Positions 23,025 through 35,675 of a stretch of DNA of 64,000 nt are shown here, in pieces. Position numbers and translations under genes: made by a program. Origin of the DNA: Schistocerca nitens (taxonomy: Eukaryota > Arthropoda > Insecta > Orthoptera > Acrididae). The first letter of the stretch is position 1, and each line of letters begins with the position of its first letter. The notes under the pieces are model-generated. The model ran no database searches. It was not told the DNA's origin and was given only the letters and a program-made list of their open reading frames with translations. The DNA lies in the NCBI RefSeq assembly GCF_023898315.1, contig NC_064619.1, forward strand, positions 478,805,376 through 478,869,375, given 5' to 3'.

Positions 23025-23232
23025 ATCCGCAGTTTGTGGTCGTGTGGTAGCGTTCTCGCTTCCCGCGCCCGGGTTCGGTTGCCGGCAGGGTCAGGGATTT
23101 GCTCTGCCTCGTGATGACTGGGCGTTGTGTGATGTCCTTAGGTTAGTTAGGTTTAAGTAGTTCTAAGTTATAGGGGACTAATGACCATAGATGTTAAGTC
23201 CCATAGTGTTCAGAGCCATTTGAACCATTTTT
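23025..23232 (+). mobile_element. tRNA-derived SINE (Gly-like head), 12-bp target duplication
   Basis: It is flanked by TGAAATTTCCTA (23013-23024 and 23233-23244). The head has GTGGTCGTGTGGTAGCGTTC and CCGGGTTCGGTTGCCGG boxes, followed by the tail GTGTGATGTCCTTAGGTTAG ending in TTTGAACCATTTTT. The left target copy starts three bases past the pogo-like element, so it landed at that element's edge. Confidence 0.9.
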
Positions 23233-23244
23233 TGAAATTTCCTA

Positions 23245-24071
23245 GATTTCCAAGTGTAACTGTAATCACTGTATTCAGTACTTTGTAGTGCTAGAAAGAT
23301 AATTCTATATGATTAGTTGCATTCTCTTCCCCTCCCCCTCCCTCAACACAGGAAAATATAATAGAAAGACCTCCTAGCAAAATAAAGACAAAATTCGGAA
23401 AATTAGGTTTTGCCTGAATCAGGCCCCCTTATTCTAGAATAGGTCTAAAGTAATAAGAATGCTTACGATCAATTGGAATATTGTGTTCATTCTAGGAAGT
23501 ATTAAAACAAGAATTAAGAGAGTAACAATTTTATTGCTCTTATGTTGCAGAGTATCCACAAACATTACTGTGTGAAACATAGGGCCACTGCATACTCCAT
23601 TAGATCACACCCATTCTGTGATTAAACTGTTTTCTTAAAGTGAAAAATTCAAGTTAACATAGTTATTGAGGGAAATATTTTCTCACACTGAAAGCTATCT
23701 GTCAAATAAGTCTCAGAACTTTTTTTTCATTAATTTCACACAAATCACCTGTTTTTAATGCAAGTGCATGTTTTGTAACACCAAACATCTTAAAATAAGC
23801 TTATATAACAAACAATTATAATTTTGTTACAATATCTACACAGGATGTAAAGACTTAATTTTACTTCAATGTGATTCATCATTTGAAGTTCATCATTATA
23901 CAAAAACAAATCTATGGGCAAAATAGTTTTAAAAAATCTGTCAAAATGTCACACCCATCTGCATGAAATGTACCAATACATAATCTTTTCCAATTTGAGC
24001 ACTATACATGATTAAACAATATGAGTTTATTTAACTTCTGCCTTATACTTGATTTGTTGTTTAAAATTTTC
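23245..24071. other. No gene seen (P-type element 3' flank of the transposase)
   Basis: AT-rich sequence between the SINE and the end of the P-type coding remains. Nothing is recognisable. Confidence 0.5.
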
Positions 24072-27000
24072 TCAACAGGCTTTTTTTCCATATGTTTTTA
24101 AGTGTGTACAGGAGTACAGGGCAATCTTACAAACAAGTTGAGTCTGATGTAAGTCCTCAATCCCAATTTCATAATAATCATGACCAAGAGCAGGAGCAGG
24201 AGATGGGTAATCTACAAATTTAATTTTAACACAATGCAAAATCTTGGCATGTCGCAATCCCCAGCAATCACAAACATCTGAAACAGTTTCTGAGTATTCT
24301 ACAACAGAGTACACGCAGTCACTTGTTTTAACCAGTTTTCCCCAGTTAACAAAATTTACAAATGCATTTTTATTGGCCATATTGGGAAAAGCATAGAGAT
24401 AAATACATTCTAATGCAGATATAACTACTGATGGATTCAGTATGTGAAGACAGTCTTTTCATGTGATCTGCCTTGAAAGGCGCAATGACACATACCCTGC
24501 AATATAATAGAGTATGTTTTGCTTGAAAAATGAGAACTTAATCTTATCATCAAGAATTGCACACCACTTCTCTACTTCATTTTCTGCAGCACTTTCATCA
24601 CTTTCTACTATATGCTTTGTCCGCAGCTCATGGTCGTGCAGTAGCGTTCTCGCTTCCCGCGCCCAGGTTCCCGGGTTTGATTCCCGGCGGCGTCAGGGAT
24701 TTTCTCTGCCTCGTGATGACTGGGTGTTGTGTGATGTCCTTAGGTTAGTTAGGTTTAAGTAGTTCTAAGTTCAGGAGACTGATGACCATAGATGTTAAGT
24801 CCCATAGTGCTCAGAGCCATTTGAACCATTTTGAACTACATGCTTTCTTGCATGAACATCATAAACAGGTGGCAAACAACACACATTAAAATTTGAGCAA
24901 TTCCCATTCATTGCAGTGACACTGTTACTCAAGAGCAACTTTCTCATGGCACATTTGAACTGGTATGCATTTGCAATGTTGTTCCAACCACCTCTGGACT
25001 GAATGCTGGAAAAAAAAGCTCTATGTGGTTTTAGGAGATTCAACGCGAAGCATAATTGCCAGAGCTATGTGCCTGACTGATCGGATATTGAAAATTATCC
25101 CAAAAGCAAAAGTATTTCTTGCATGGAGCAGCAATGGAACACCAATGATTTTTAAGCTTTTGATATAATTTTCAGTGTCTCTGAAAATACCAAGCCAATA
25201 AGATTTGTTGTCAAGTCTCAAGGGGCTCTTATACCCTTTACTTAATGGATTTATGGAGTTCAGAATATCAAAAATCCTATCAATATAATACAAAAATTCT
25301 ACTGTTGCTTCACTTCCTTTAAAATTTGGATCACCAACCCTCCTCAAAAACTATATACTATCTGCCACGCTAGAACTCAAAAGTCTGGGCAGCTAATGAA
25401 ACATTCATTTTTCTATTTACACTACTTATATGTTGTCCTGATAGTTTGTTGGCAAATGTCATGCCTTCTTCTTGTTGTACCTTGTTCAATTTCTCAATGA
25501 AATGCCATCTAATAATGCCAGTTGGAGACTCAATAGCAGATACTTCTGCTAGAGCATTTCTGGCAAACTTAATCATATGACACATGCCCAAGATACAATA
25601 AACATTGTATTTTTCCACAGTATGAGGAAAGTAGCTTTTAAAATCACCCTTGGAAAAATTTAAAGTACAGCCAAGTGAATGTAAAGTGCTTATATTTACC
25701 TTACAGCCATCACATGTAACACACCAAACCCTAATGCCAGAATTATGCTGCCTCTCTAAAGCAGATTTTATCAGTGGGGCCTGATTATTTGACTGTACAC
25801 CGTTGATAAAGAAATATGCAATCGGGCATTTAAATTTGCCTTTAATAGAGACAAGCATGAAAACCAGAGCCTCAGATGCCTCTATTACTTCTTTTGACTG
25901 AGGCACTTCCCCACCAAAGTCTAAAAAACCTGTGTACCGCTTACTTCCTTGGTCCCAAACTACTTGCTTCCTAATTCCCATACTGTCTACAATTAGACAT
26001 GAATCGCTGAACTGGTCCCTTACAATTGGGTTCAAATGAATGTACTTGAAAACATCTTTTAAGAAGGCAGGTTCACAGTCTACACTTGCCACCCATTTGG
26101 AAATCAATGATGTATGGGGCAGAGGCATTAATTTTTGCAGGTATTCATATGCTGCTGGTGAATAAAAGTACACAGTCATAGCAAACATTTTCACATTTGT
26201 TGTGTATCTATCACGCTTTGACGAGAGAGAGGTGTTCACTAAATTGCACACTAATTCCACTTGTGTTCCTTTCTGATGATTGAGGAAGTTATGTAACTTC
26301 TCAGGAAGTTGCCCCTTCTCCTTCAATGAACTTATGATGTCATCCATGGAAAACACTTTCTTCTTCGAAGTTTTTCACGGACCCACTTCAGTTTACGTTT
26401 TAATTCGTGCACAATGTCTGAGGGGAAAAAAAATAATGCGAGTTTCGGTCGCCATGTCTCCCATTTCTACTTTCGACTGTATACCACAATCAGTTACTGA
26501 AGAACCAACTGCACTCTGAAATAAAGAAATAATTTCGTTATATATGATTGAAATAACTCAAGGCTTGATGAAGAAATATTATAAGAAAACGATGGGGGTG
26601 TGAAAACATCCTTATAGTAACGTTTTCGACACAATTCGCAGCTTCTGCATTGGATAAGTAGGACATGCTTTCCACGGAAGAATTCTCATTGACAACATTC
26701 TCCACGCAATCAGTAGCGTCTGCAATGGGCAAATCGAGCACGGATTCCATGACAGAACGCTAAAAACAAAAATATGGACCTGTATTACAACATTGCTTAG
26801 ACCTGTGTAGCGTACGAAATAAATTCACAAAAGTAAAAAGCACACACATAGCAAGGAAATTAATTAGCTACCTCAAATGAAGAATCATCGTTGTCTCTCA
26901 AAATCCTAACAACATGTCGTCGTGGCTGTTTATTTGGTGGCATCAAATGTGTCGGAAAGTCACTGCTTCGGGTTTGAGACGTTTCTTCCACGTTCCAGGG

Positions 27001-27270
27001 CTCACTACGTAATCATCTTGTCGGAAATGGTTTCCGCAAAGAAAACTGCCAGATGTAGGATTAAAATCTTTCCGCTTCACGGAAGTAATCCACGTCTTTA
27101 GTAGCTCTGGGTGCTTTAGAGGAAACCTGGTCAAAAACATCGAATTAGCAAACGCACTAAGTCTGTATTTTTATCGCATTGTATCGGTAGTCCTATTACC
27201 TGTGAAATGGTAAGTCACTCTCCTTACTCCACCGCTTCGTACAATTGAAAGCGGAACAAGAAATCACCAT
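24072..27270 (-). pseudogene. THAP9/P-type transposase, multi-exon, broken
   Basis: Reading leftward, exon 1 (27270-27200) encodes MVISCSAFNCTKRWSKESD and ends CAG/GTAATA. Exon 2 (from 27126) continues FPLKHPELLKTW and LCGNHF, completing a C2CH THAP DNA-binding domain (CX4C, CX2H). The frame then shifts near 26950 before PTHLMPPNKQPRR. 26760-26538 adds a linker, and about 26440-26340 holds a basic segment (HELKRKLKWVREKLRRRK). The long block 26356-25370 holds the catalytic core, with CLIVDSMGIRKQV (first Asp), GFLDFGGEV, EALVFMLVSI and CVTCDGCKVN. Further pieces at 25347-24795 (GSEATVEFLYYIDRIFDILNS) and 24380-24072 cover the insertion-domain and C-terminal parts. A SINE (24619-24834) cuts the tail. 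It would bind the termini and excise the element, but the gene is now dead. Confidence 0.85.
24619..24834 (+). mobile_element. tRNA-derived SINE (Gly-like head) in the P-type transposase
   Basis: It is flanked by ACTATATGCTTT (24607-24618) and ACTACATGCTTT (24835-24846), a 12-bp duplication with one difference. The head reads GTCGTGCAGTAGCGTTCTCG and GGGTTTGATTCCCGGC. The tail ends CAGAGCCATTTGAACCATTT. Confidence 0.9.
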
Positions 27271-27369
27271 TTCGATAATCCGTAATTCCTTATACACCGT
27301 ACAGACCGACAGAAACTTCTTGCCAAATTCGAATATGGCGGTCAATACAGACGACAGTAATCAGCTGGT

Positions 27370-27432
27370 AGAGCCATCTATCGGTAGGTCCGGTAGTTGA
27401 GCATCCCTCATTTCGCTAGCTTTAGACGCCTG
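27370..27432 (-). repeat. Right terminal inverted repeat of the P-type element
   Basis: Its reverse complement matches 15497-15559 almost base for base, from CAGGCGTCTAAAGCTAGCGA to AGATGGCTCT. Confidence 0.9.
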
Positions 27433-27596
27433 TACGGTAGCTTTGTCAAGATACGATAACTGCATAGAAGAAAGTGTTACTACATCGCTTCAGCAAGACC
27501 TTGTGCTTGCAAATCGTTACGTAAATAAGTTAGAGGAACTGATAAAGCAGCGGAATTATGACGATTTAAAAAACGAGTGTAATGAAAACATACCGT
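27433..27596 (+). mobile_element. CR1-B head, copy 1 (right part)
   Basis: This continues the head split by the P-type element: ACGGTAGCTTTGTCAAGATA through AATGAAAACATACC, matching 29190-29350 and 37620-37780. It ends exactly where an LTR begins. Confidence 0.85.
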
Positions 27597-28568
27597 CGGC
27601 CGTCGTAATTTAATATATATATTATTATTATTGTTATTATTTTTTGATTGCTGCCGACTTACGTGGTGGGCCTTAATTAAAATGATATTTCATTTAATTT
27701 TGATTTTACGATTAAATGCTTTCCTGAAGTTCTCCATTTTAGCAATATTAATCTTAAATTATTTGTTACGTTAATGAATGTTAGACTCGCTGAATCCTAA
27801 AACATGAGCATATAAGTTGTACAATGTAATAAACTTTTCATATTAATTTCCTCGGCTAGTCAGTTCACTTTAAAGCAATAAATCTTTAGTTATTAATTAA
27901 AATTGCGGCCCACACACGCGCGAGAGTATTTTTCTTACCTCCGTTAACCAATGTATTGTAGTCAGAGTCCTGGCTCTGGGTCTCGGCTATGGTAGTGTAA
28001 ATAAGAATCTTAAAGCTAAGTATTTTCTGCAACGTCGGGCGGCTGTGGAGAAAAATTAATATTATGTTAATAGCGGGCGAGTTTTCCGCTTCCGCTAATT
28101 TTTCATAAGTTAATATCGCCACGTAATGGCGTCGTTGGCTGCATCGGCCGCTGCGATTGTTGAACTGTAAATTACTTGAATGCAGGTTAATTCAAGGAAG
28201 GCGGGCATGAAATCAGGATCACCTCTTACAAATTAAAAGTGCACAATAATATTAAATCAGTATATTATATGCTTAACTCATACAAATATCCTTACATTTG
28301 CCAGCACTCGCAAGATGTCCGTCGATGCACAATAAAGACAAGAGAAAAAGTGAAGACGACTAAAAAAATTATCAAAAGAGCGTATCTTGTCGTCTCTTTA
28401 GATCACTTTGTTATATTTCTTTGCATTGCATTTCTTTGCATTTCTCGACAGAGAAATTATTGTTTTACGGCTACATGAAAAAAAAATATATTATTTAATT
28501 TATGAATGTCTTTTCTTCATAAACATTATTTTTAAGTCTTTTCGTAATATGGCACTGGGGACGCTATA
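27597..28568 (-). mobile_element. Solo LTR of a Ty3/gypsy-like element
   Basis: The ~972-bp sequence matches both LTRs of the element at 29351-37018, from GTCGGCCGTCGTAATTTAAT on the left to CTGGGGACGCTATAT on the right. No internal region is present, so it is a fossil left by LTR-LTR recombination or exchange. It lies between the end of head copy 1 and the start of head copy 2. Confidence 0.85.
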
Positions 28569-29350
28569 TGCCTTGCGGAATATGTATTTAGATGTAGGCT
28601 TCTGTGTGTAGCATTATTCGGACAAGTCGTAGTTCTTGATAGTTGTGCCATAGTTCTAGAGTTGTTTGTACAAAATTTCAATAGTTCTGCAGAATTTAGC
28701 GAAGAAAACAACAATACTCGAAAAAATTTTGGTATGGAAACCATTCTTTGCCAGTTTTCGCAAAAAGCAAATTCGTTTAACAGTTCTGTGGACAGTTCTG
28801 AACAGAACCCCAAGATCAGCCCGTCTTTATTTTGCTTGTTAGTTTGAATGTCTGTAAAAGTTTAAATAATTCGTGTCTGTCTTATGAATTCATATCAGTT
28901 CTTGTTCACTTAATTTTACGATTTACTGAACTTTATTGGAAGCGGTAAGTATATAAGGGGACGATCGTAACGTCTGAAAGATAGTGTCACGTGTAGAAGT
29001 GTGTATAAATAGTTCCACGGTAAACGGCTACATATCGAGTATAAATTGTATAAAGTGCAATAACTACATCGCGAAAGGTATCAAGTTATGTGCAGTGTCG
29101 CAAAAATGGATTCATACAAAGTGTTTCGCGTGAACGGAAGAATGGGACGCAAAATGTGACTGTGGCATGGAATGCTGCGATCTACTAACGGTAGCTTTGT
29201 CAAGATACGATAACTGCATAGAAGAAAGTGTTACTACATCGCCTCAGCAAGACCTTGTGCTTGTAAATCGTTACGTAAATAAGTTAGAGGAACTGATAAA
29301 GCAGCGGAATTATGACGATTTAAAAAACGAGTGTAATGAAAACATACTGT
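28569..29350 (+). mobile_element. CR1-B head, copy 2
   Basis: The segment is nearly identical to 37019-37790: TGCCTTGCGG start, satellite-like piece (28604-28846), short leader (it lacks the ~460 bp of copy 1), then the PHD-like frame (CIKCNNYIAKGIKLC, WIHTKC, CDCGMECC). It stops at GAAAACATAC, where the next LTR starts, so no esterase or ORF2 follows. It is a headless-body remnant. Confidence 0.85.
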
Positions 29351-30322
29351 CGGCCGTCGTAATTTAATATATATTATTATCATTGTTATTATTATTTTTT
29401 GATTGCTGCCAACTTACGTGGTGGGCCTTAATAAAAATGATATTTCATTTAATTTTGATTTACGATTAAATGCTTTCCTGAAGTTCTCCATTTTAGCAAT
29501 ATTAATCTTAAATTATTTGTTACGTTAATAAATGTTAGACTCGCTGAATCTTAAAACATGAGCATATAAGTTGTACAATGTAATAAACTTTTCATATTAA
29601 TTTCCTCGGCTAGTCAGTTCACTTTAAAGCAATAAATCTTTAGTTATTAATTAAAATTGCGGCCCACACACGCGCGAGAGTATTTTTCTTACCTCCGTTA
29701 ACCATTGTATTGTAGTCAGAGTCCTGGCTCTGGGTCTCGGCTATGGTAGTGAAAATAAGAATCTTAAAGCTAAGTATTTTCTGCAACATCGGGCGGCTGT
29801 GGAGAAAAATTAATATTATGTTAATAGCGGGCGAGTTTTCCGCTTCCGCTAATTTTTCATAAGTTAATATCGCCACGTAATGGCGTCGTTGGCTGCATTG
29901 GCCGCTGCGATTGTTGAACTGTAAATTACTTGAATGCAGGTTAATTCAAGGAAGGCGGGCATGAAATCGGGATCACCTCTTACAAATTAAAAGTGCACAA
30001 TAATATTAAATCAGTATATTATATGCTTAACTCATACAAATATCCTTACATTTGCCAGCACTTGCAAGATGTCCGTCGATGCACAATAAAGACAAGAGAA
30101 AAAGTGAAGACGACTAAAAAAATTATCAAAAGAGCGTATCTTGTCGTCTCCTTAGATCACTTTGTTATATTTCTTTGCATTGCATTTCTATGCATTTCTT
30201 GACAGAGAAATTATTGTTTTACGGCTACATGAAAAAAATATATATTATTTAATTTATGAATGTCTTTTCTTCATAAATATTATTTTTAAGTCTTTTCGTA
30301 ATATGGCACTGGGGACGCTATA
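29351..30322 (-). repeat. Left LTR (3' LTR in element orientation)
   Basis: Matches 36047-37018 and the solo LTR at 27597-28568 along its whole length. A C-rich (minus G-rich) tract adjoins it at about 30325-30332, in the place of a polypurine tract. Confidence 0.85.
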
Positions 30323-32600
30323 TTGCCCCCGAAATGTTTATGTCATAAAAAATGTTCGTGTTTTTTGACATAAATATTTCCTCTTTCATGTCCACAGTGT
30401 CCACACGCAGATTTTTCTTTCACAGTCTACATATGTCACATCGTATATTTAAATCGTTAAATTACTGAGGTGTGTTGCACACAAAGTGTAATACAGATGA
30501 AGTTATCTACATAACAATATAATATACAATTGGTTACGTATACATTCATGTACAAAAGGACATAGAATCAATTAGTTCCATTTTGGCTGCTTCTTCTTAG
30601 TGTTGCAACTTTTGCAGTGTTCAAGGTATACAATCACTAGTTAGTCTGTAGAACTTGAAGACCCAGGGGTGTCAACTGTTCGCTCCCCATTTGGCGCGGC
30701 CGTAGGGAAACCTGAGGAAAACCTCGGCGGAGCGACAGACTAACTGCTTTGGTCACTTTCACTTAAATGTTTCTGGGATGTCATTGGAGTACAGGATGTG
30801 CATACATTACAAATATTTTTTGTTGCACTATGCAAGGAAATGAGGTCATTATAACAATTGATTGCGGTGTCTTTGATGATCTACGCCGCGTCGTTTAGCT
30901 CGCGATGGCGTCGGTTGGTGTGTTCGGTGCTCGGCGGTCGTGGCGGCTGCGGAGAGGTCAATGCCCGCTCGACGCCAGCGTGTCTCTCGCCGTCGCGGAA
31001 CTTCAGAATCAGCTGATCGGCTGCACGGTTGGCGATGCGCTTCTGTCTCGGCCGGGCGTGGCGGAGTGGGATGAAATCCGCCCCTCGCGCTTGTTGGCAG
31101 GGGTCAGCTCTGCTACGCATCTCCGACGTAGTACATGAAACATACACACAACCAACGTAATATTTGTTTCCCGCTGCAGATGGTTACGCTAGTGGGAAAG
31201 AAGCATTTATTAGTGCGGCAGTTGTTGTTAAGTTTTCGCCAGTTTCCGAGTGTCAAGCTAGCACTGTCTTGCAGAATACATGACATGGATCTTCTACCGT
31301 GAATGAAGTTTTGTTGCGCCACTGTTTCCATTACACGTCAGTTTTTGTCTTGATACAATTATTTATGTTTTCGCCGCACTCGCAGGCACTGGTGAGTGTC
31401 CCAGTACGAGCTTAGCACAAACATTCGTCGTTTCTGCGGTCGCTGTTTTGCAACAGTCCACGCATCGCATTCCAATCTCGCATTATTGTGCTCACTGAAA
31501 CTACAGTCTGTCCCAAAAATATTGACTGTGGGTTCACTTCACGTTAACAGTTCACATTTATAAGCAAATTCACAGTTTTTCGTGTGTAATATTGGCGTTT
31601 GGCGTCCTTACCGCTGTTGAACGTTCAATACTAGCCACTTCACTGTCCATATCACAGTTTCACCTTCACAGTTTTTCACACTGCTTAAAGTGACTGTTTC
31701 GATTAGTTCACAAACACTAATGTATTTCATTCAGTCTGAACTGGATTTTGGCTCGTGCTGGATTTTACCAGTCTCTCGCACTAATTATCTCTTTTCATTT
31801 TCCACTTAGAGTCGTACTTGCCTTCAGATTTTTTGACTATACAATTGTATTTCCGTCTCATCTGAGGTAAGTCCCCATGTCATGTCTGCCCACTCATTGC
31901 GTACTTGCCCTCCAGAGCCAGGCTCGACTTTACAAAACTTTGCCTCTCGCATTATCGTACACATTTTATAATCTAGGCCTAGCGTGCAAGTTCCTAGATT
32001 AATGTTAGATTTGTGACTTTTGTTTACACTACAAATTCGTGCAAATCTCTGCCTTAGCAGATGGCAATATATTTTAACAGTGCTTAGCGGTAGTCGCGTT
32101 TATTGATTTGCTTTGTACCTTGTCCACAACACATGAGGTACCTTGGGTGATGTACACCCTACACTGATATTGTTAAGTAAATTATGATTGAGCATATTTC
32201 AAGATCGGTATAGACATAAATACATAGAACAACGTATACACTATAATATTGAATTTCATAAGTTGCGTTACTACTACAGTTCAAAAATATCCATGACACA
32301 CTAATGAAAAATTCTTTCATCATTACATGCTGTTGATTTTTTTAAAAGCATTTTTCAACATGAAATTTTTAAAATATTCTTAAATCTACGTCCTTTTTTT
32401 TTGTTCAAAATGTAATTGTTTAAAAATACTGTTATTCCTTAACATCTACAAAATTGAATCACACTAATCTTGTGTGCCTCATTGTCTTTAAATGTTACAC
32501 TAAAATCTTAACATTTACACACAGAAAAAAGTACACTCTAAACTTAACCTACTGCTTATATATATGTGAAAGTTGCTCTACTGAGCGAACATTTTTGTAA
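30323..32600. other. Non-coding interior of the LTR element
   Basis: No polymerase-type domain is visible. A GC-rich patch lies at about 30880-31110, and short repeated TTCACAGTTT-like words occur at 31500-31700. The longest frames show no known domain. Confidence 0.6.
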
Positions 32601-32609
32601 GTATTTTTC

Positions 32610-33494
32610 TCATTTCCTTCGTAGCTGCCTCTTCTTTGACCACGGGATGGTGTAGTTTGCGTGACAGAAAGTATCGTGAGGTACCACTTCGATGTTATAG
32701 GTGTAGCCCTCGATAACACCGGGTTTTTCCGAAAACACATTCTCATAATCTGTAAGTAGCTGAGTCAATTCGTTTTGTTGTGCTTCAGTCAAATGTTCTA
32801 ACTCCCTAACTTTCATGGCAATCAGTTTCCTTTTTTCCTCTTTGTCTTCAGTAATAAAATCTTTAAAATATACTTGTCTTGTACTTAAGTCAGAATATAA
32901 ATTCATTACCTGTATTCCTTCGAATCTCGACTGAAAGTTCCGGCAATATTTACCGTGCACTTCCCGTGTCCTCAACAATGGCAAAATTACACGTCTATCC
33001 TCATTCATAAGGCTTACTTCCCCGCACAAGAGGTCGATTTTTGCGTCCCTCTGGCGTAAAAATTCTATCCCCAGGATGCAAGCAACTCCTAATCCCTTAA
33101 CTACTAGGAACGAGCTTTTCATTGCTTCATTTCCTACCGTAAACTCGACTTGCACCTGGTGCCTTATGATATGAGATTGTGCACCTATTGCACCTGTTAC
33201 ACGACAATTCTTCACTGGCAATACTGGTATTCTATTATTTTGACTCAAGTACTTGTAAAAATTTGCACTCATGACATTGGTTGACGCACCGGTATCGACT
33301 ATTATGTGTATTGGTGCTCCATACATATCTGCTTGCAATATAGCCTGCACAACACTTTTGTCGGTTCGGTTACATTTCTGCGGTATGTCTACAAGTTCCT
33401 TTTCTATTTTTGTTCCTTCATTGTATCTCAGCATACAAAGTTTATGGCTGTCATCCGTGAATGTGCCCTCACTACACCATCCTGCAGCCAACAA
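32610..33494 (-). pseudogene. Retropepsin-like protease region of the LTR element
   Basis: The region has the aspartic protease signature IIVDTGASTNVM and the flap and C-terminal block GVACILGIEFLRQRDA, as in Ty3/gypsy Pol proteases. It ends in text that in complete relatives leads into reverse transcriptase (HANYTIPWSKKRQ), but RT is absent. Fossil. Confidence 0.85.
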
Positions 33495-33745
33495 CGGAGA
33501 GCGTATTGTGGCTGTCTTTAGTTTAACGGATGAGCATTAGTGGGTTGACAGTTGTCTGTCACTTCCACTAACCTCACATTGTGGTTCTGGTTGTTGTTGT
33601 TGCTACTATTGGGTTGGCCACCCTGCCTCCCCGATGGTATAATTTGATATTGTGTATGGCTCTGGTTTTGCGGTGGTCGCTTGTAACTCCCTGACATGTT
33701 CTGTGACGGACCTGGGTTGGCGTTCCATTGTGGCGCTGTGTTTTG

Positions 33746-35622
33746 TTACCACTGTGGTGTTGGTTCATTACAACCACGCCACTGGTTTCGGTTGTTCCGC
33801 CATTGCGGATTGCCGTTACCATTATATCCATTACTCATGCGTCCATCATGATGTCTCTTTCGATTTTGACGATTATAACCGTTGCCGTTATAACCATTGC
33901 CATTGTTTGTGTCTCGATTCTGTTGCCGGTGCTCTTGCTTATTCCCGTTGTTGCTACCGTTACTGTGGCTGCTATTGTAATCGGCTTTTTGTTGATTACA
34001 GCCTGCATGGTTCCACTTGTTTTCGGTTTTTATATCTTCGATCAATAAGTCAACAGAATCCACTATTTCCATGAATTGTTCTATATCGTATTCCGGCACA
34101 TTGATGAAATATCTTTTAATTTCACTGGGCAACTTCATTTTTATCAATCTGATTATGTCACGATCGGACATTGGTTCGTCCCAGTACCTGGTTTTGTTTA
34201 TATACTTTTCGAAATATTTGCGTAACGTTCCCATCTTAGGATTGTACATTTCTGGACTGTACAACTCCTTTCGTAGTCTTTCTTGGACGCTATCGGACCA
34301 GAATTTTTGCAAGAAAGCACCTTCAAACTGTTTCATCGTTAGACATTTTCCGGACACGTCGGTGGCCCACAGTGCCGCGTCACCTTGGATAAAGGAGACC
34401 ACGAACTGTATTCTTTGTCTTTCCGTCCATGTCCTGGGAAACACATTCCTGAAGCTCTTAATAAATACAACAGGGTGGACATTTCGTTTTTCGCTATCGA
34501 AGGGTTGGAATGTCCTGTGTTTTATTACATTGTCCTCTTTTTTGCACATCTGATTGCTACATTCTGGGACATTCATTCATCACTTCGTGATGTGCGCTGC
34601 ACGGTATCGCATGTTGTTCGTGCTCATAATTCGCATTAGGTTGCGGTAGCGCACTCGCACCCTGCATACAGTCTGCGTTATTACAGTAATCAGTACGCAG
34701 AGTCGGATTCATGATCTGTCCGCTGTTTACATTGCTTTCCAACGCAGACAGTCTCCGCGCGACCTCCTGTTGCCAATTTGGCAACTCCGCTGTCACACGG
34801 GATTTGATCTGTGTTAATTCGGCACGTAGTGCAGCAGCGCTAGCGTCAATATTTACACTCGCGGCCGCAGTCGCTTGTTCTACAGCTGTTTTTACGTCGC
34901 TTTCAACCTTTGCAGATATCTCGCGATCCTTTACTTCTAGCCATTCATTTAATTCTTTTTCTACTTTTTGAGCTTGCACTTCCAAATATGCGTCAATACT
35001 TTTCCGTGCATCTATCTCCACATTATCCACGCGATTGGTTAAAGTCTGGACATTGTCTTCAAGCCTAGCCTGCGATATCTGTAATTTCTGCATCTCGCTG
35101 GCTAAGCTTTGCACAAGATCGGGGATTTCTTTGCAAGCGTCCCGCATCTCGGCAAGTTCGCTTTGGATCCTATCTAGTTTTGCTTCATTGCGCTGCTCAT
35201 GCTCACGTAGCATCTGAGCCAGTTTTTCATCTCTTTGTTTTTCTCTCTGTTCTGACATTCTTTCTTTTTCCCTTTCTTTCTGTTCTCTTTGTTGCTCTTG
35301 CTCATAGAGCATCTGAGCCAGTTTCTGATCTCTTTCCCTATCTCTTTCTTCTAACCTGCGCAATCGGTGAGCATACTGGTGCCCCGCTTAATCTAGCACT
35401 CGATTGGCCCCCCTGTCCAGGCAGTGGAGTTGTTACTCTATTCCCATTCTGCTGTGGAGCGACATTCACCGTCCACAGATCCTCGCCCCCCGCTCCGGAA
35501 ATTATGTTATCCGAGGCGGTGGCTTGGGATTCGTTTACGTATTGCAAATGATCCTCACTTTCCATATTAACAGAATTTTGTTCTTCTGGTACGGATGCTT
35601 TAGGTTGTCCTATCTTACCCAC
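33746..35622 (-). pseudogene. Gag-like region of the LTR element
   Basis: An N-terminal Glu/Arg-rich coiled coil (REKERMSEQREKQRDEKLAQ) of over 200 residues is followed by a retrotransposon gag core (FIQGDAALWATDV, LRKYFEKYINKTRYW) and an Asn/Gly/Arg-rich tail (YNGNGYNRQNRKRHHDGR). The tail probably binds RNA, in place of a clear zinc knuckle. Broken in several places. Family assignment follows from the gag core plus the neighbouring protease. Confidence 0.8.
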
Positions 35623-35675
35623 ACTAAATTCACTTTAAGCCACTGACGAATCTTTAACACTGATACACACATGAT

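Larger units (their letters stand above)
15497..27432 (-). mobile_element. P-superfamily (THAP9-like) DNA transposon, 11.9 kb with nested insertions
   Basis: Terminal inverted repeats of ~63 bp start CAGGCGTCTAAAGCTAGCGA at 15497 and end with its reverse complement at 27432. A subterminal CCGCCATAT..GAATTTGGC block is also shared (about 15670-15695 and 27320-27345). The transposase gene reads leftward from 27270. Nested inside are a SINE (16574-16740), a pogo-like transposon (18632-23009) and SINEs at 23025-23232 and 24619-24834. The flanks join CR1-B head sequence (GATCTA on the left, CGGTAGCTTTG on the right), so it inserted into the LINE. The 8-bp target duplication usual for P elements is not evident, and a few target bases seem lost. 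Confidence 0.85.

Noticed and set aside
27886-28122. Minus-strand ORF repeated at 29640 and 36337 (MAILTYEKLAEAENSP)
   Set aside because: It lies entirely in the LTR, and its three copies are explained by LTR duplication.
33652-34074. Plus-strand ORFs across the gag-like region
   Set aside because: Antisense shadows of the minus-strand gag-like region, with repetitive composition from Asn/Gly codons read backwards.
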